From Hemerocallis citrina (taxonomy: Eukaryota; Streptophyta; Magnoliopsida; Asparagales; Asphodelaceae): a DNA stretch of 64,000 bases. The notes beneath the pieces are model-generated. The model had not been told where the DNA came from. It saw only the letters and a list, made by a program, of their open reading frames with translations, and searched no databases. This document shows positions 32,680 through 43,745 of the stretch, one piece after another. The DNA lies in NCBI GenBank assembly GCA_017893485.1, contig CM030359.1, positions 28,586,430 to 28,650,429 of the forward strand. The letters run 5' to 3'. The first letter of the stretch is position 1. Every line of letters starts with the position of its first letter. The translations under genes were made by a program, and so were the position numbers.

Positions 32680-34085
32680 ATGGCAAACAATGAGGAAAAC
32701 AGGGCTTTGAGAGAATATGCTATGCCCTCAATTCATGGAGCAACATCAAGCATAAAGAGACCAGTTATTGAAGCTAACAATTTTGAGATTAAACCGGCGA
32801 TCATTCAAATAATTCAACAGACTGTTCAATTTGGGGGACTATCGCACGAGGATCCTTATGTTCATATTGCAGACTTTCTAGAAATTTGTGACACTTTTAA
32901 GCACAATGGAGTATCAGATGATGCAATCAGATTGAGACTCTTTCCTTTTTCACTAAGAGATAAGGCGAATGCTTGGCTAAATTTTCTTCCACCCGGTTGT
33001 ATTACTACTTGGGAAGGATTTGCACAAAAATGTCTTGCTAAGTATTTTTTGCTGGTAAAGACAGCGAAGCTAAGAAATGATATTACCACATTCACTCAAT
33101 TTGAGACTGAGTCTTTGTATGATGCATGAGAGAGGTATAAAGAGTTATTGAGAAAGTGTCATCATTATCAACTACCAAAATTGCTGCAAATTCAAATATT
33201 CTATAATGGTTTGGGAGTTACAAATCGATCTATGGTTGACGCAGCAGCTGAAGGTGCACTTATGAGCAAAACTCATGAAGCAGCCTATGAACTTTTAGAG
33301 GAGATGGCATCAAATAATTACCAGTGGTCTTCAAAAAGAACAATGCCAAGAAAAGTGGCTGGAGTTTTTGAACTTGATCCTATTACTACTTTCACTGAAC
33401 AAATTGCTACTTTATCTAAACAATTAGGCAATATGAATTATAATGCTATTCAAACTAATATTATTTGTGATCATTGTGCAAGAAATCATTCAAGTGCATA
33501 TTGCCAAGTGGGGAACCCTTTTGCTCCATCAAATGTCGAACAAGCAAATTTTGTGTCAAACTTTCAAACGTAAAACAACCCTTATGCAAACACATACAAT
33601 CCAAGATGGAGAAAACGCCCTAATTTTTCTTGGAGCAATAATCAAGGAGGAGCTAGACTACAACAAAACTTTCAACAACAAGAAAAGAAGCCGACACTTG
33701 AAGAGATGTTCATGCAGCACATGCAGAAGACAGAGCAATACACGCAGAAGACAGATTTGGCAATCCAAAATATTGCAATTTTAACTTCAGCTTCAATTCG
33801 CAATCTTGAGGTTCAAAATTTCAAATTTCAAATATTCTTAACGAAAGAATGTCAGGAATATTACCTAGCAACATAGTGGTTAATCCCAATAAGCATTTCA
33901 AAGAAATAACACTAAGAAGCGGGAGGACAATTGAGCAACCACAAGAAGAAAATGGTGAAGAAATTGTGGTTGAAAAGGAAGATGAGTACAGACCAATTGT
34001 GGAGGAACAAACGCAGCATGAGCAAGTCACGTTTAATGTTTTTAAATCCATGAAGTTTTCTGCTGAAGAACAGTGGTGTTTTTAA
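32680..34085 (+). pseudogene. gag: Athila gag
   Basis: ATG at 32680 (MANNEENRALREY). The retrotrans_gag core includes GGLSHEDPYVHIADFLEICDTF, IRLRLFPFSLRDKANAWL and a W-to-stop TGA at 33127-33129, after which ERYKELLRKC... continues in frame. A zinc knuckle with short spacing (CDHCARNHSSAYC) lies near 33470, a TAA at 33571-33573 interrupts the NNPY...NP-WR--PNFSW motif, and a frameshift near 33830 precedes the end region NPNKHFKEITLRSG (33880-33930), which in Athila lies just before protease. Capsid role as for other gag proteins. At least two stops and one frameshift make it inactive; the order and spacing otherwise fit the family. Confidence 0.87.
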
Positions 34086-36669
34086 GTAAGTGAAACAAAT
34101 TTAATTGTGGGCGAGAAAAATAGTCTCTATAGATGTCGTTCAACTATCAGTTGAGGATTTTTGGATTGTATTGTGTTGACATTTTAATTTGTGAGTCTCC
34201 AGAGGTTGAGTGGAATTCTTGTAAACTGGCAGATGAGTTTTTGTGGTTATTGGTCAGTTGGGCTTTGGGGTTGTTTTGGTGGAATTAAGTCCGGCAGGAT
34301 ACACCAACTCTAGAGAGGGGAAAGTTGTGTTTTAATTAATAATTATCAACTTAAGGACAGATACTAGTGGGGATGTGATAGAACTTGGAAAACGTAAGTA
34401 TGGCTCTGTTGTTAGTCCAATGGATATAATCCAGAACTATGTGTTGTTGTGTCCCGAGAGGACAGTTTGTATGTTCGCGTGTCGAGGGTCGACAGGCCTA
34501 TTTACGGGATGTACTGTGTATCTGCATGTTAAGGGTTGGCAGGCCTATTCGTGGGGTACACGACAGGGAGGTGATTCTCCGGTTTTACAGCTATGCTTAC
34601 ATGATGCTTGCATGTCGAGGGTTATTAGGCATAACGTCCGGTTTTAGAGCTATGCTTCCGGATCAAGATCTTGTTTCTATCACCGTAGTAGGATTAGTTA
34701 GATAACGAGAGATTAAATCCTATAAAGTAGAGAATGATAAGGGCTTGCACCGGACCTATTTAGTATGGAATGTATAGAATCTGACAAGTATGCATTAAAG
34801 AGTCATTATACTACATTTGTGTTTTCTTGACTTGTTTTACGCATGATGTATTCTGTTTTCCTACACTTGACACTTAGCTTAGTTTCACTTGATGTTTTCA
34901 TGCTTTATTTATCGTTATTTCATATTTCGTTGGTACTACTGTTGGTATGTGTTGATTATGAATTTATTCTTTATGTTTCATTTAATTTGTATTTCTTTTG
35001 CTGTCACTCACACGGTTATGGCTGACCCCTATAGTTTTGGGGGGTAGGGTTATCTCTAGCCTCATGTTTTACAGGTAGGTACCTATGTAACGCCCCGAAT
35101 TCTAAAATACACTGAACTCGAGATTCTACAGGATTTTTACACTTCTTTCGTACAATTTTACAAGGAAATTAAAACTTTTCACTTTACATCAGAGTTTACA
35201 TAAAACTTTACACTTTACATTTTACAGCGGAAGCAAATTTACAACATTTAAATAAATGTACATCAACATTTGAATAATCAACATTTGAATAATCTCTAAG
35301 CATCTGTGCTTCTTTAATCTTTATCATGTCATTTACCCTGCATACAAAACTGTGGGTATGTCAGTTTATTCAACCGACGAACATTATACACGGCCATCCT
35401 CTCTATGCCGGAAATAGTATAACTGATTTTCCATATTTAACAAATACAAACTTGTCACATATCAAACTAAAGGGAATACCCTATTGATGTCGTGTTGTGA
35501 TTGTGCATTTAGTCCTTAATGCAGTTATTTATATTATATGACACTAATGCACGCTTGTTCGGATTCTATGCATCCCATACTACAAAGGTCCGAGGGCAAG
35601 CCTCTTAATCGTTCTTCATCTTGTAGGGTTCAATCCCTCGTCATGACTTAATCTACTACTGTAACTACGGTAAGTATCCTAGATGATCTATGAGTACAAG
35701 CTCGTGTACAGAAAACCTGGAGGGGAATCCCACGCCATGTCTTGACTCATCAAGCATGCATTCTGTGGCAATTCAGCCTCCTTCTTGGCACACGATCCTC
35801 TTGCAGTCACCAAACATCCCACAAGCGTCGCCAAGGTCCAATCATTCTGAGTAGTGCCCACGCCATGTCTTGACGCATCAAGCATGCATTCTGTGGCTCA
35901 CCCCCGCATCGTAAACTCGAAGCTCTCATACTTGTGTTTTTCTCTCACTTTCATCACCTCTTCACTATATACTAAATCCTTAAATTTAATGAAATCATGA
36001 ACAAAATCAATCTCTTAGAGTTAGCCCTCTCACTACTACCGGTCTTGTTTCATAATGACCCAAACTGGTCTTTTCAAAATCAATAATCATAATTCATCAC
36101 TTTTCGCTTGCCGGTGTAAGTTTTGGCTACACTCTAATTTTCAATTTCAATTCATAAATTCATATATTTGAGTTGTCATACTCAATAATATTTCTCTTTT
36201 CCAATCATGATTTATAAATTATTCATGAGTCCATAACCATACATGGAATTCAATTATTCATCAAGTAATTCATCAAATATCATTTCCACATTAAAATCAC
36301 ATCACTAATTATATGGTCAAATGAGTATTCACAATTCATAATTGTCACACTATCCTTCAATAAGAATAATTCATACCACTTCACTTCATATATTTCCTTT
36401 CTTATTTGTATTTCCTTTCTAGCACTTTATTTCAATTCTTTTTGTAAACTAAACTAGTGTAGAACCATACAACTTTTCACAAATAAACTAGTGTAGAACC
36501 ATAGTTCTATCTACACTTTTGTTCTAAAAAATGTACTCTACTTTAATAAATCCCAATTTATTTTTCATAAGTCCCACATAATTTTAGAATAATAATAATA
36601 TTTTTTCCATAATTTTTTAAACATCAAAACCCATCAAAAAACATTTTTTCAAAAAAGTTATATACTGGC

Positions 36670-36910
36670 CGAGACCAGGATTCGAACCAACAACCACAGG
36701 GAACCCAACCGCACGCTCTGGCCATGTGGCCACTTGTGCTCAGCAGTATAGAAGAGAGCCAGAGAGTTATATACTCTCGGTTCGAAACTGAATTAATTTT
36801 AAAAACGCACATAAAAAGGTGGTGTTCTCAAGTATCGAACCAGCGATCCAAGGTTCACACCGCACAACACTGTAGCGCTAAAGAGTCCCCCGACCACTTG
36901 AGCTATAGGC
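36670..36910 (-). other. Two tRNA-like modules inside the LTR
   Basis: Read on the minus strand: module one has an A-box-like tggccacatggccagag (about 36732-36714) and B box ggttcgaatcc (36688-36678); module two has tagctcaagtggt (36905-36893) and ggttcgatact (36841-36831). Box distances of 45-65 bp fit tRNA-derived sequence. Neither closes an acceptor stem convincingly. Confidence 0.6.
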
Positions 36911-37815
36911 TCAAGTTGTCTTGAATACAACTCGAATTTTAATTAAATCAACTCTCTGTCTAATAACACATTTCGATGTTCAAAAAGCTCTCATTTGAGT
37001 TTTGCTTTTACTAAACTTACTATAAATTCCAGATTAATTATTCCCATAATAATTTATACTCCAGTATATAAAAAATAATTTTTTCAATAATTAAACACAT
37101 ATTTTTATACAATTAGCTCAAATTATATGCTACTACTACGACATTTCTTTTTTCGACATTTCTTATCAAATTTTAACATCAATAATCTCCATATTAATAA
37201 TCTTTATATCAATTCTCTGTTTTTATTCATTTCACATACCCACAAAGTTCAAGTCATTCATTACCATATTATCACAAAAGGTACATTCAAGTGCATGAAA
37301 CAACATTTCGTCTACTAATAATTGCATATGGTTTTGATGCTAACAATAAATTTTTCTTTAAGCAATCCATGGCTATAATTTATTTAAACACAACTTAAGT
37401 TTAATGATGGAACCACATACACGTTATATATCAACATTCCAATCAACTAATAAGCCAATTTTCCAAATTAAAATGTACTCTTATTAATCTTTTTCATGCA
37501 TCATCATTTCAATTCAAATCTAGCATGCTTCCTAATTAGAAACATGGAAAATAACCCACCTTAATTGGAGAGAAATACAATTTGCAACACCTCCTAAACA
37601 CAAGTCCTTGCCAAGAGAGCGATCCTCCTCTTCCTCGATGTGCACACGCGCTCCAAGATGCCAACCTGAGCTCCAAGATGCCGGCCTCTCCTTCCTTGGT
37701 GCAACCACAAACTCCTCTCACACAACTCTCAATCTTTTACTCACTTGCTATACTACTAATAATGTATTCTATACTATAGGTCTTGGAGGAATAATTAGTA
37801 CAAAAATAACTTGAC

Positions 37816-37839
37816 GGGGGGGGGGGGGGGGGGGGGGGG
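37816..37839 (+). repeat. G24 homopolymer (C24 on LTR strand)
   Basis: Twenty-four G between ttgac and tatttatac. On the LTR's own (minus) strand it is a C24 run directly after a tataaata box (37848-37840), where the related LTR at 40865 has only tataaatatcacccc. Confidence 0.95.
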
Positions 37840-38645
37840 TATTTATACAAAAAATTTGGGTAAATGGAAGCCTAGGATTAAACTAGGAGTTAGAAACAAA
37901 AGGCTAGGATTCAAGGAGGAGTTACAATAACCAACCATGATCAAGTAACCACCACCCATGACTCCACTCATCTTTTCATTTCCCTCCAATGCTCATAACC
38001 GGCCATGCATGGTGCATTTGCACGTGTACGTGTAATGCACGTGAATGCATTTGTCTCCATTTAACAAAAGTTGTACATTATATTTTCAATAAAAAATAAT
38101 CCTTAAAATATGTTCTACATTACAAGTTGTATTTAAAATAAAAATAACTCATGGGCTTTGGTTTATGGCCCAAAATAGTAGTTTATAAAAAGAAGATAAA
38201 TAAATTAAATTTGGGCTTGAAAAGAAAGGATTAAGTTTATTTGAAAAATGCCTTTATAAAAATAATTAAAGAACACATATACACACTTCATCCATAATGA
38301 AAAATAATTATAAGATTTCATACTACAAAAATTGCACGTGCACACTACGTGCAAAATAAATAATAAATTTTCATAATGAAAATCGGGGCATTACAACCTA
38401 TAAATTGGGATTTGGATGCATGTGGTAGAATGATAATGTGGCTTATGCAAACTGTAAAAGAATGTGTTGTAAAAGAAATTGTAATTCAAGGTGTTGAATT
38501 TTTTGCTGTGCTATGCAAAGAATTGATGTAATAAAAGTTGAAAAATTATCTGTGTTTGGCTATGTTTACTATTACATTGAGGTAGATGATGAGAATTGTG
38601 CCACTTATTTCTGAGTTTGTTATATTGGAAATTCAGGGCGCTACA

Positions 38646-38985
38646 GAAATATTTTGTATTTTACTTGGAGATGATTCCGAATATGATTGTAATGAATTTT
38701 AACTAGCTTTGAATCGACATTAAATAACTTGTCTGATTATCATGATAGAACTTTTGCATCTAGTACTTCTTCTACTTCTACTTCTAAAGGTAAGGGTAAG
38801 GGTACATTAGAGAATGCCCCTGCTAATTTACTTGCTCGTATTCAATCAAAAAAACTTAGCACTAATGCACCTAATGAATTAAATTGGTATAATCAGCAAG
38901 ATAGTGAGAGTTCTAGTACTAAGATTGAAGTGCTACAATGGTGGAAAGAACACGTAATTCTTTATCCTATTCTTTTACACTAGTA
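38646..38985 (+). pseudogene. hAT transposase C-terminal part
   Basis: Resumes after the solo LTR: LLGDDSEYDCNEF, a TAA at 38699-38701, then LNNLSDYHDRTF, a S/T/K/G-rich linker with GKGKGKG, and the dimerisation region start NELNWYNQQ...EVLQWWKEHVILYPIL (LxWWK motif of the hAT C-terminal domain, 38930-38975). The usual further 60-80 residues including a SESAFS-like motif are absent, so the element was truncated near 38985. One frameshift separates the first lines from the frame 38729-38983. Confidence 0.85.
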
Positions 38986-39507
38986 TTTTTAATGTGTGAT
39001 GCACGTTTTGATAAGAGTTGGAGGATTTTCATGTGATATATATATGTTAAGAAATAGTTTTGAAGTTGGACGTGCACTGCATGTAATTGGGAAAAATATT
39101 TTTTGAAGAAAAACTACGATTTGTACGTGCAATGCACGTGTTTATGAGTAGAATTTAAGTTGCACGTTCAACATATGCGTATGTTTGGTGTCAAAAAATA
39201 TTGAAAATTTATTTTGCACATGCGTTGCACATTTTAAATAGGTGAAATTTTGTTTGTTTGTTAGTTTTTGTTGTAAATGGGAGAGTTTGAGTTGAACGTA
39301 CAATGCACGGGTTTGTATGTTGACAAATTACAACTCCAACTCTCCCATTATATATAGAGATTATATATTATATTATAGATAGATAATAATTTACACGTGT
39401 GATGCACATTTAATATATTACAAAAAATTAAAGTAAAAAATCTGACGTAGTGAGGACTCGAACCTGAGACCTCCTTCATATTAGTTATGCATGTGCAATG
39501 CACGCTG
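38986..39507. repeat. Unassigned stretch with repeated gtgcaatgcac words
   Basis: About eight variants of (a)cgtgcaatgcacgt (near 39000, 39070, 39132, 39162, 39217, 39296, 39398, 39492) and a second motif gaggactcgaacctgagac (39450) that resembles a minus-strand tRNA B box. Could be remnants of short MITE-like elements that carry cgtgcattgcacg ends. No coding. Confidence 0.6.
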
Positions 39508-40132
39508 ATGATGGTAAAAATCGTAGCAGATCGGAGCCGTACGATTCCTGTACGGATCTCAAAGCATCTACAGACAGATTAGCCATCACAGGCCTATTTT
39601 ACAAGCCTGGGCCCACTCCAAAACATGGACTTCTCTCAAGCCCATAAAAAGTGACAGGCTAGGCCCACTAAGAGAGACACCCAGCCCATGTTGGCTAGGA
39701 GTCAAATCTCTTATCCCCTAACAGGGATATTTTATCTCTTCAGGGGGGAGACATGAAAGATCCAACGGTCACGATTCGATATCTAGAATGTCTCTCAGGC
39801 TTATAAATGCCCCTCCCCCTCTCAAGTCTCCAGGTAATCAACAATTCACCAGTTTTCACTCTCTTACTTTCTCTCTCTTTCTGGTTCTGACTTGAGCGTC
39901 GGAGGGTCTGTCGCCGGGGGCCACCCCCGATGTTTCAGACGTTTTGCATGTCTATCGGCCGCATCATCCACCATTGAATTCAGATCACAGGAGGTCAATC
40001 AACAATCCAGATTTAATCTCAGGAGCTCTAACTTCTTTTAACGGCCAAGGCACAGGTTTGACTTTTAGTAGTTTCCATCAATTTTTAACTCACTATCTGT
40101 TTACTCCCACATTGAAATAAGCAGCAACAGAT
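39508..40132 (+). repeat. 5' LTR of Tat-type element
   Basis: Contains TATA (39800-39810), gacttgagcgtcggagggt, a cgccgggggccacccccg hairpin and a closing tgtttactcccac...agcaacaga, as in 17355-17941. The left boundary is set by similarity between tgatggtaaaaatcg...ccgt here and the start of that remnant; no TSD found. Confidence 0.75.
39800..39810 (+). promoter_or_regulatory. TATA box of Tat-type LTR
   Basis: gcttataaatgcccctcccc, followed about 40 bp later by CT-rich sequence. Confidence 0.6.
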
Positions 40133-40149
40133 TAACACTGTCTGTGGGA
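40133..40149 (+). promoter_or_regulatory. Degenerate PBS of Tat-type element
   Basis: taacactgtctgtggga resembles the tggcgccgtctgtggg class used by Tat/Retand elements, with several changes in the first half. Confidence 0.65.
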
Positions 40150-40299
40150 AACTACACAAGTAAGACTTATCGCCATGCCACAATGACTAAGAGGTAAAGC
40201 GGCGGCCTCCAACTGTCGCACTACCACTCTTCGTCAACGAGCTCCTCCTATGGAAGATCAGATTCCTCCTCAACAGTCACTCTGACAGCCTAATCACGC

Positions 40300-43200
40300 T
40301 GTAACACCCCACATTTTTATTTAAATTAAAAAATGCATTTTTTAAATTTTTGTACGTATGATGCATGTGCTAATTTATCCATCTTTTTTCTTATTCTTAT
40401 TTACTAATTTTAAGCATGCATAGTCTCAATTAGCCTTCTTTGGATCCATAAACCTAAAGATTAAATCCTAGCCCATTAGATTGATTAAAAGAAGAGCCCA
40501 CTAGAATAATTAAGTTAGTAAACTTAAAATAAAGGCCCAATGGGACAAGCCCATTAATAAAATCCTAATTTAAGTTGAGCTTGGATTAATACATGACAAG
40601 TTACAACTTTTAGTACACATTTAGAACTACAAAAATGTATTTTTTTTTGTATGTGCATGTGTGCATATGCACACTAGTTGATTGGCCGGTTTTGAACCCT
40701 AAGGGAGGCTGGTTTTGGGCTAGAGGGGAGACGAAGGGTTGGGGGTTGAGGTTGTGAAGGGTTGGGAGCATGAAAGGGTGGGAGTTTGAAAATGAAGAGT
40801 TGAGTGGGCAATTAAGGAGAGATTTATTAGGTGGAGATTTATGCAAATTAGACCCTAACATTATCCTATAAATATCACCCCATTTCTCCTTCTCTTTTGC
40901 ACCAAAAACAAATCAAAATAAGAGAAAGAAAAAGAAAGAGAATAGAGTGTTCTCATTTTGGAGGAGTTCTTGCTTGGAGAAGTTCTTGCTAGGAGGAGAA
41001 GGTCTTGCTAGGTGCTAGGAGTGGATTCCATCTTTCTCATTCTCAAATCTTCCATTAGAGGTGGGTGGTTTCATATTTCTAGTTGTAGAATATGCATGCT
41101 AAAAACTATAAATGAGTAGTGTAAGTTAATGTTGATGTGAAAAATATAGATAAAATTCATGCTAGTGTAATATGATATGAATGAGGATAGTTTTGTTTGA
41201 AAATTCATGCTAGTCTTTTATGCTATGAATCATGTTAGTGTGTTTGCAAATTTTTTTGTACATGTTGAGTATTTGAAAATTGTTGAAGAAAGCTATATTC
41301 AAATCATGATTTGATAAATAAGAAAGAAGAAAGAAAGTAAATTTAGTTAGTGCTTTGAAATGTATTGACATATGTATATTTGCTATGTCCTAATTGAAAA
41401 TATAAACTATTGGATGAAAGAGAAATTTTTGTGAGATTCTCATGTTTGAGAGACATGCTAGTATCATTATAAAATTCTAATTTTTGTATAAGTAGGGATA
41501 AAAACCAGATTTCATGGACACTATTTTGTAAATTCAAGTTTTGAGAAAATTACAAGTCCATGTGAAAAATGAGAAAAAGAATTGTTTAAGGAAGTGGAAA
41601 TAGGGTTTTAATGAATTTAAAATTTGTTGTTTACTTTTTTTAAATTCATTCTCAGTCAAGGAAAGTTTTATTTCAAACTCCTAAGAAGATTTGATCTTTG
41701 GATAAACAAGTTTTATGAAAAGGAATCACTTTCTGAACAATATGAACAAAAGTATATTAGTACCATTCCTAAACAGAAAATACACTTGGACTTACTGGTT
41801 AGCTAGTGCAACACATAGCACTGTTAGTGAGAGATCTTGGGTTCAAAACTTGATAGTCACATTTTATTTTGGTTCACTTAAATTAAATCCGAACTCTAAA
41901 TTTGAGTATAAAAGAATTTCGCTGTAGATTTATAACACCGAGTCCATATGGACTTAGTGGTGTGCGGGTGGATTCTTGGGTGCTTACTATCCAGGTCATG
42001 GGTTCGAAACCTATTAGCCCCATTTTTATTTTTTTGATTTTTGTTTATTTTAAACTAGAACCCGAAAGTGGATAGCTGGGGGTTTCGGTCAGTCATTATG
42101 GCAGAGAAGTCTATTTGACTTCTTGGCTAGTTGAGGAGCCTTAAGGCTGCTACTGTTGTGGTGGGGTGCTTGGTTTGAAACCTGGTAACTTCAAAACATT
42201 TTTTTGGGTTGTTTTAATGAAAGAAAGTATTTTAATGACATTAAAAATTTGAAGAAAAATACTAGAATTTATATAAAATGAAAAAGAGATTATTAAAAAT
42301 AGTTGTAGAATTTTCAAGTATATTTGATAAGAAAAAAGAAGAAATTGAGATAGAAAGTAAATTTTAAGTTAAGTTTTAATTAGTAAAGAGTATGAAATTT
42401 ATATTTTTGAAGAAGAGAAAAATGTGTTTGTGTGAAGTGAATTCTTTTGAAAAGATTTTTACTCTTACTTGGCTTAAGAATTGTTTTGATGTGGTTGAGA
42501 TACATTGTATGAGCTTGAAATTGTTGATAAGATTTCATGTGATGAAATGTGTTCTCGAAAGAAATTATTTGCTTATAAAGATTGTGAATGAATAACTAGA
42601 TCATGAATAGTGACAAGACATTAATCATTTGTGAATAAGTTGAAGATGAAAATATCTAGGTTTAAGACATGTTTATTAAAGGATATGTGAACCCATGGAC
42701 TTCTTGTACATGAAAAAGTTATGATTTAGAGTTAGCGAGACCTCGGGTACCGGCAATATTAAATTGAAAAGAATTGAGTTATATTTTGAGATATGTCCAT
42801 GGAGCTATCTCGTATTTGTTGATAAAGTCCGGTAGGAGGTAAAACTAATTCTAGGCTTGGAAATTTATTCATGTCTTGAACTAAACAATTAGGCACATAA
42901 GTGAAGATGTAGTGAACCTGGGCAAACGTAAGTGGGTTGCTTCTATATAGTCGGCGGTGGATCTCCGTGACTGTGGTTGCTCCGTGGGAGATGGGCTTTT
43001 ATTTTTATCCGGGACTCTGCGTAGTCAGGCGGATAGTTTGCCATTCTCCAATGTATATACATATACCGGGGCTAGAGGGGCACTTGCGGGATGATTCACA
43101 TGATGAGAGATCTGTTATAACAGTCGGCGGTGGATCTCCGTGGCTGGGATCCATATTCGTGGAATGATCTAAATCTTGTTTTATTACTGGGTAGTTTCCT

Positions 43201-43745
43201 GGCGAGGGATTGAACCCTTAAATATGGAGTACGTAGGTGCTTGCCCTCGGACCTATGTAGTATGGGATGCATAGAATTCGAACAAGTATGCATTAGTTTC
43301 ATCATAGTATAAAATGTGTGCATTAGGCATTAAGGCATGGCATGCACTTAATGTTTAGCATAGTCACAATTTAACACTTTATTGTTCATTCAATTTTTGT
43401 GGTTTGTTAAACTAATGAGATCGTTATATGTACGGCATAGAGAGGATAGCCGAGTATAACACTTTCGTCAGTTGTAAGTGACTGACGTGCCCACAACTTG
43501 ATATACAGGTAATGGACCTTTTCATGTAGAAGTAAAGATGTTATGATGCAGTTGATGATTTACATTGTTATAGTTGTACAAGTTGTATTTATTTCATTGT
43601 TGTATTCTTCCGCTGTGTAAACAAAAATGTAATGAACTCTGATGTATTATTGAAAAGTTTTAATTTCCTTGTAAAATTGTACTAAGTGAAGTAAAGATCC
43701 CGTGAAATCTCGAATTCGGTTTTATTTGGAATTCGGGGCGTTACA
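40300..43745 (+). mobile_element. Solo LTR (3446 bp), TSD (c/a)acgc
   Basis: Ends TGTAACACCCC...GGGGCGTTACA; flanks cacgc (40295-40299) and aacgc (43746-43750) are a one-mismatch TSD. Same family as 35086-38395. TATA box ctataaatatc (40866-40876), repeated agtcggcggtggatctccgtg (42950, 43123), a cgtcagt/actgacg hairpin (43466-43487), and three tRNA-like modules. Interrupts the Tat gag. Confidence 0.9.
41795..42190 (+). other. Three tandem tRNA-like modules inside the LTR
   Basis: Module one: ttagctagtgc (41799) and gggttcaaaac (41839). Module two: tggacttagtgg (41949) and ggttcgaaacc (42001). Module three: ttggctagttgagg (42123) and tggtttgaaacc (42171). The A-to-B spacing of 40-52 bp and ttcgaa cores are tRNA-like; cloverleaf closure is weak. 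The related LTR at 35086 has the same kind of modules at a comparable place. Confidence 0.6.

Larger units (their letters stand above)
30915..34110 (+). mobile_element. Athila-type gypsy fragment: 5' LTR, PBS, gag
   Basis: A 1597-bp LTR, a damaged tRNA-Asp-type PBS and an Athila gag, then the sequence stops within about 100 bp after 34085; all of pol and the 3' LTR are missing. It lies inside the solo LTR 29236-38645, which resumes by 34190. The right breakpoint is not sharp and no TSD is certain. Confidence 0.82.
35086..38395 (-). mobile_element. Solo LTR (3310 bp), minus orientation, TSD accta
   Basis: Plus-strand ends TGTAACGCCCC...GGGGCATTACA with perfect TSD accta (35081-35085, 38396-38400). 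Its left end is the reverse complement of the right end of the LTR at 40300-43745 (gaattcgaga, acaattttacaaggaaattaaaacttt, ttccgctg), and 35559-35600 matches 43245-43290 in reverse. So it belongs to the same LTR family, opposite orientation. Contains tRNA-like modules and a G24 run. Confidence 0.9.
29236..38645 (+). mobile_element. Solo LTR of Tekay type in hAT transposase, with two insertions
   Basis: Starts TGTAACACCCTAG and ends CAGGGCGCTACA, flanked by perfect TSD gaaat (29231-29235, 38646-38650). Related along its length to the LTR at 5026-7767: shared gtgatttttggtgatttaat start, stccggyagg.tacac block near 34290, tggctgacccc (35020), and final 80 bp. Its own parts are 29236-30914, about 34110-35085 and 38396-38645 (~2.9 kb). 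No internal region or second LTR, so it arose by LTR-LTR recombination. Confidence 0.9.
23030..38985 (+). mobile_element. hAT transposon, right end lost, with nested insertions
   Basis: Left end tagtgatggcaactgggccggg followed by repeated gggtc/gaccc words (23030-23260) is typical of plant hAT termini. A TATA box (23346) and leader lead to a BED-finger transposase from 27698, interrupted by a solo LTR at 29236-38645 and ending in a dimerisation segment before 38985. The right terminal repeat and 8-bp TSD were not found. Insertions: PIF-like 23364-24284, LINE-like 24528-27275, solo LTR complex 29236-38645. Confidence 0.75.

Noticed and set aside
36678..36732. A functional tRNA gene
   Set aside because: A and B boxes are visible, but acceptor and anticodon stems do not close; better described as tRNA-like.
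38976..38985. cactagtatt as a CACTA element terminus
   Set aside because: No subterminal repeats follow and no partner end or 3-bp TSD is seen; five matching bases are expected by chance.
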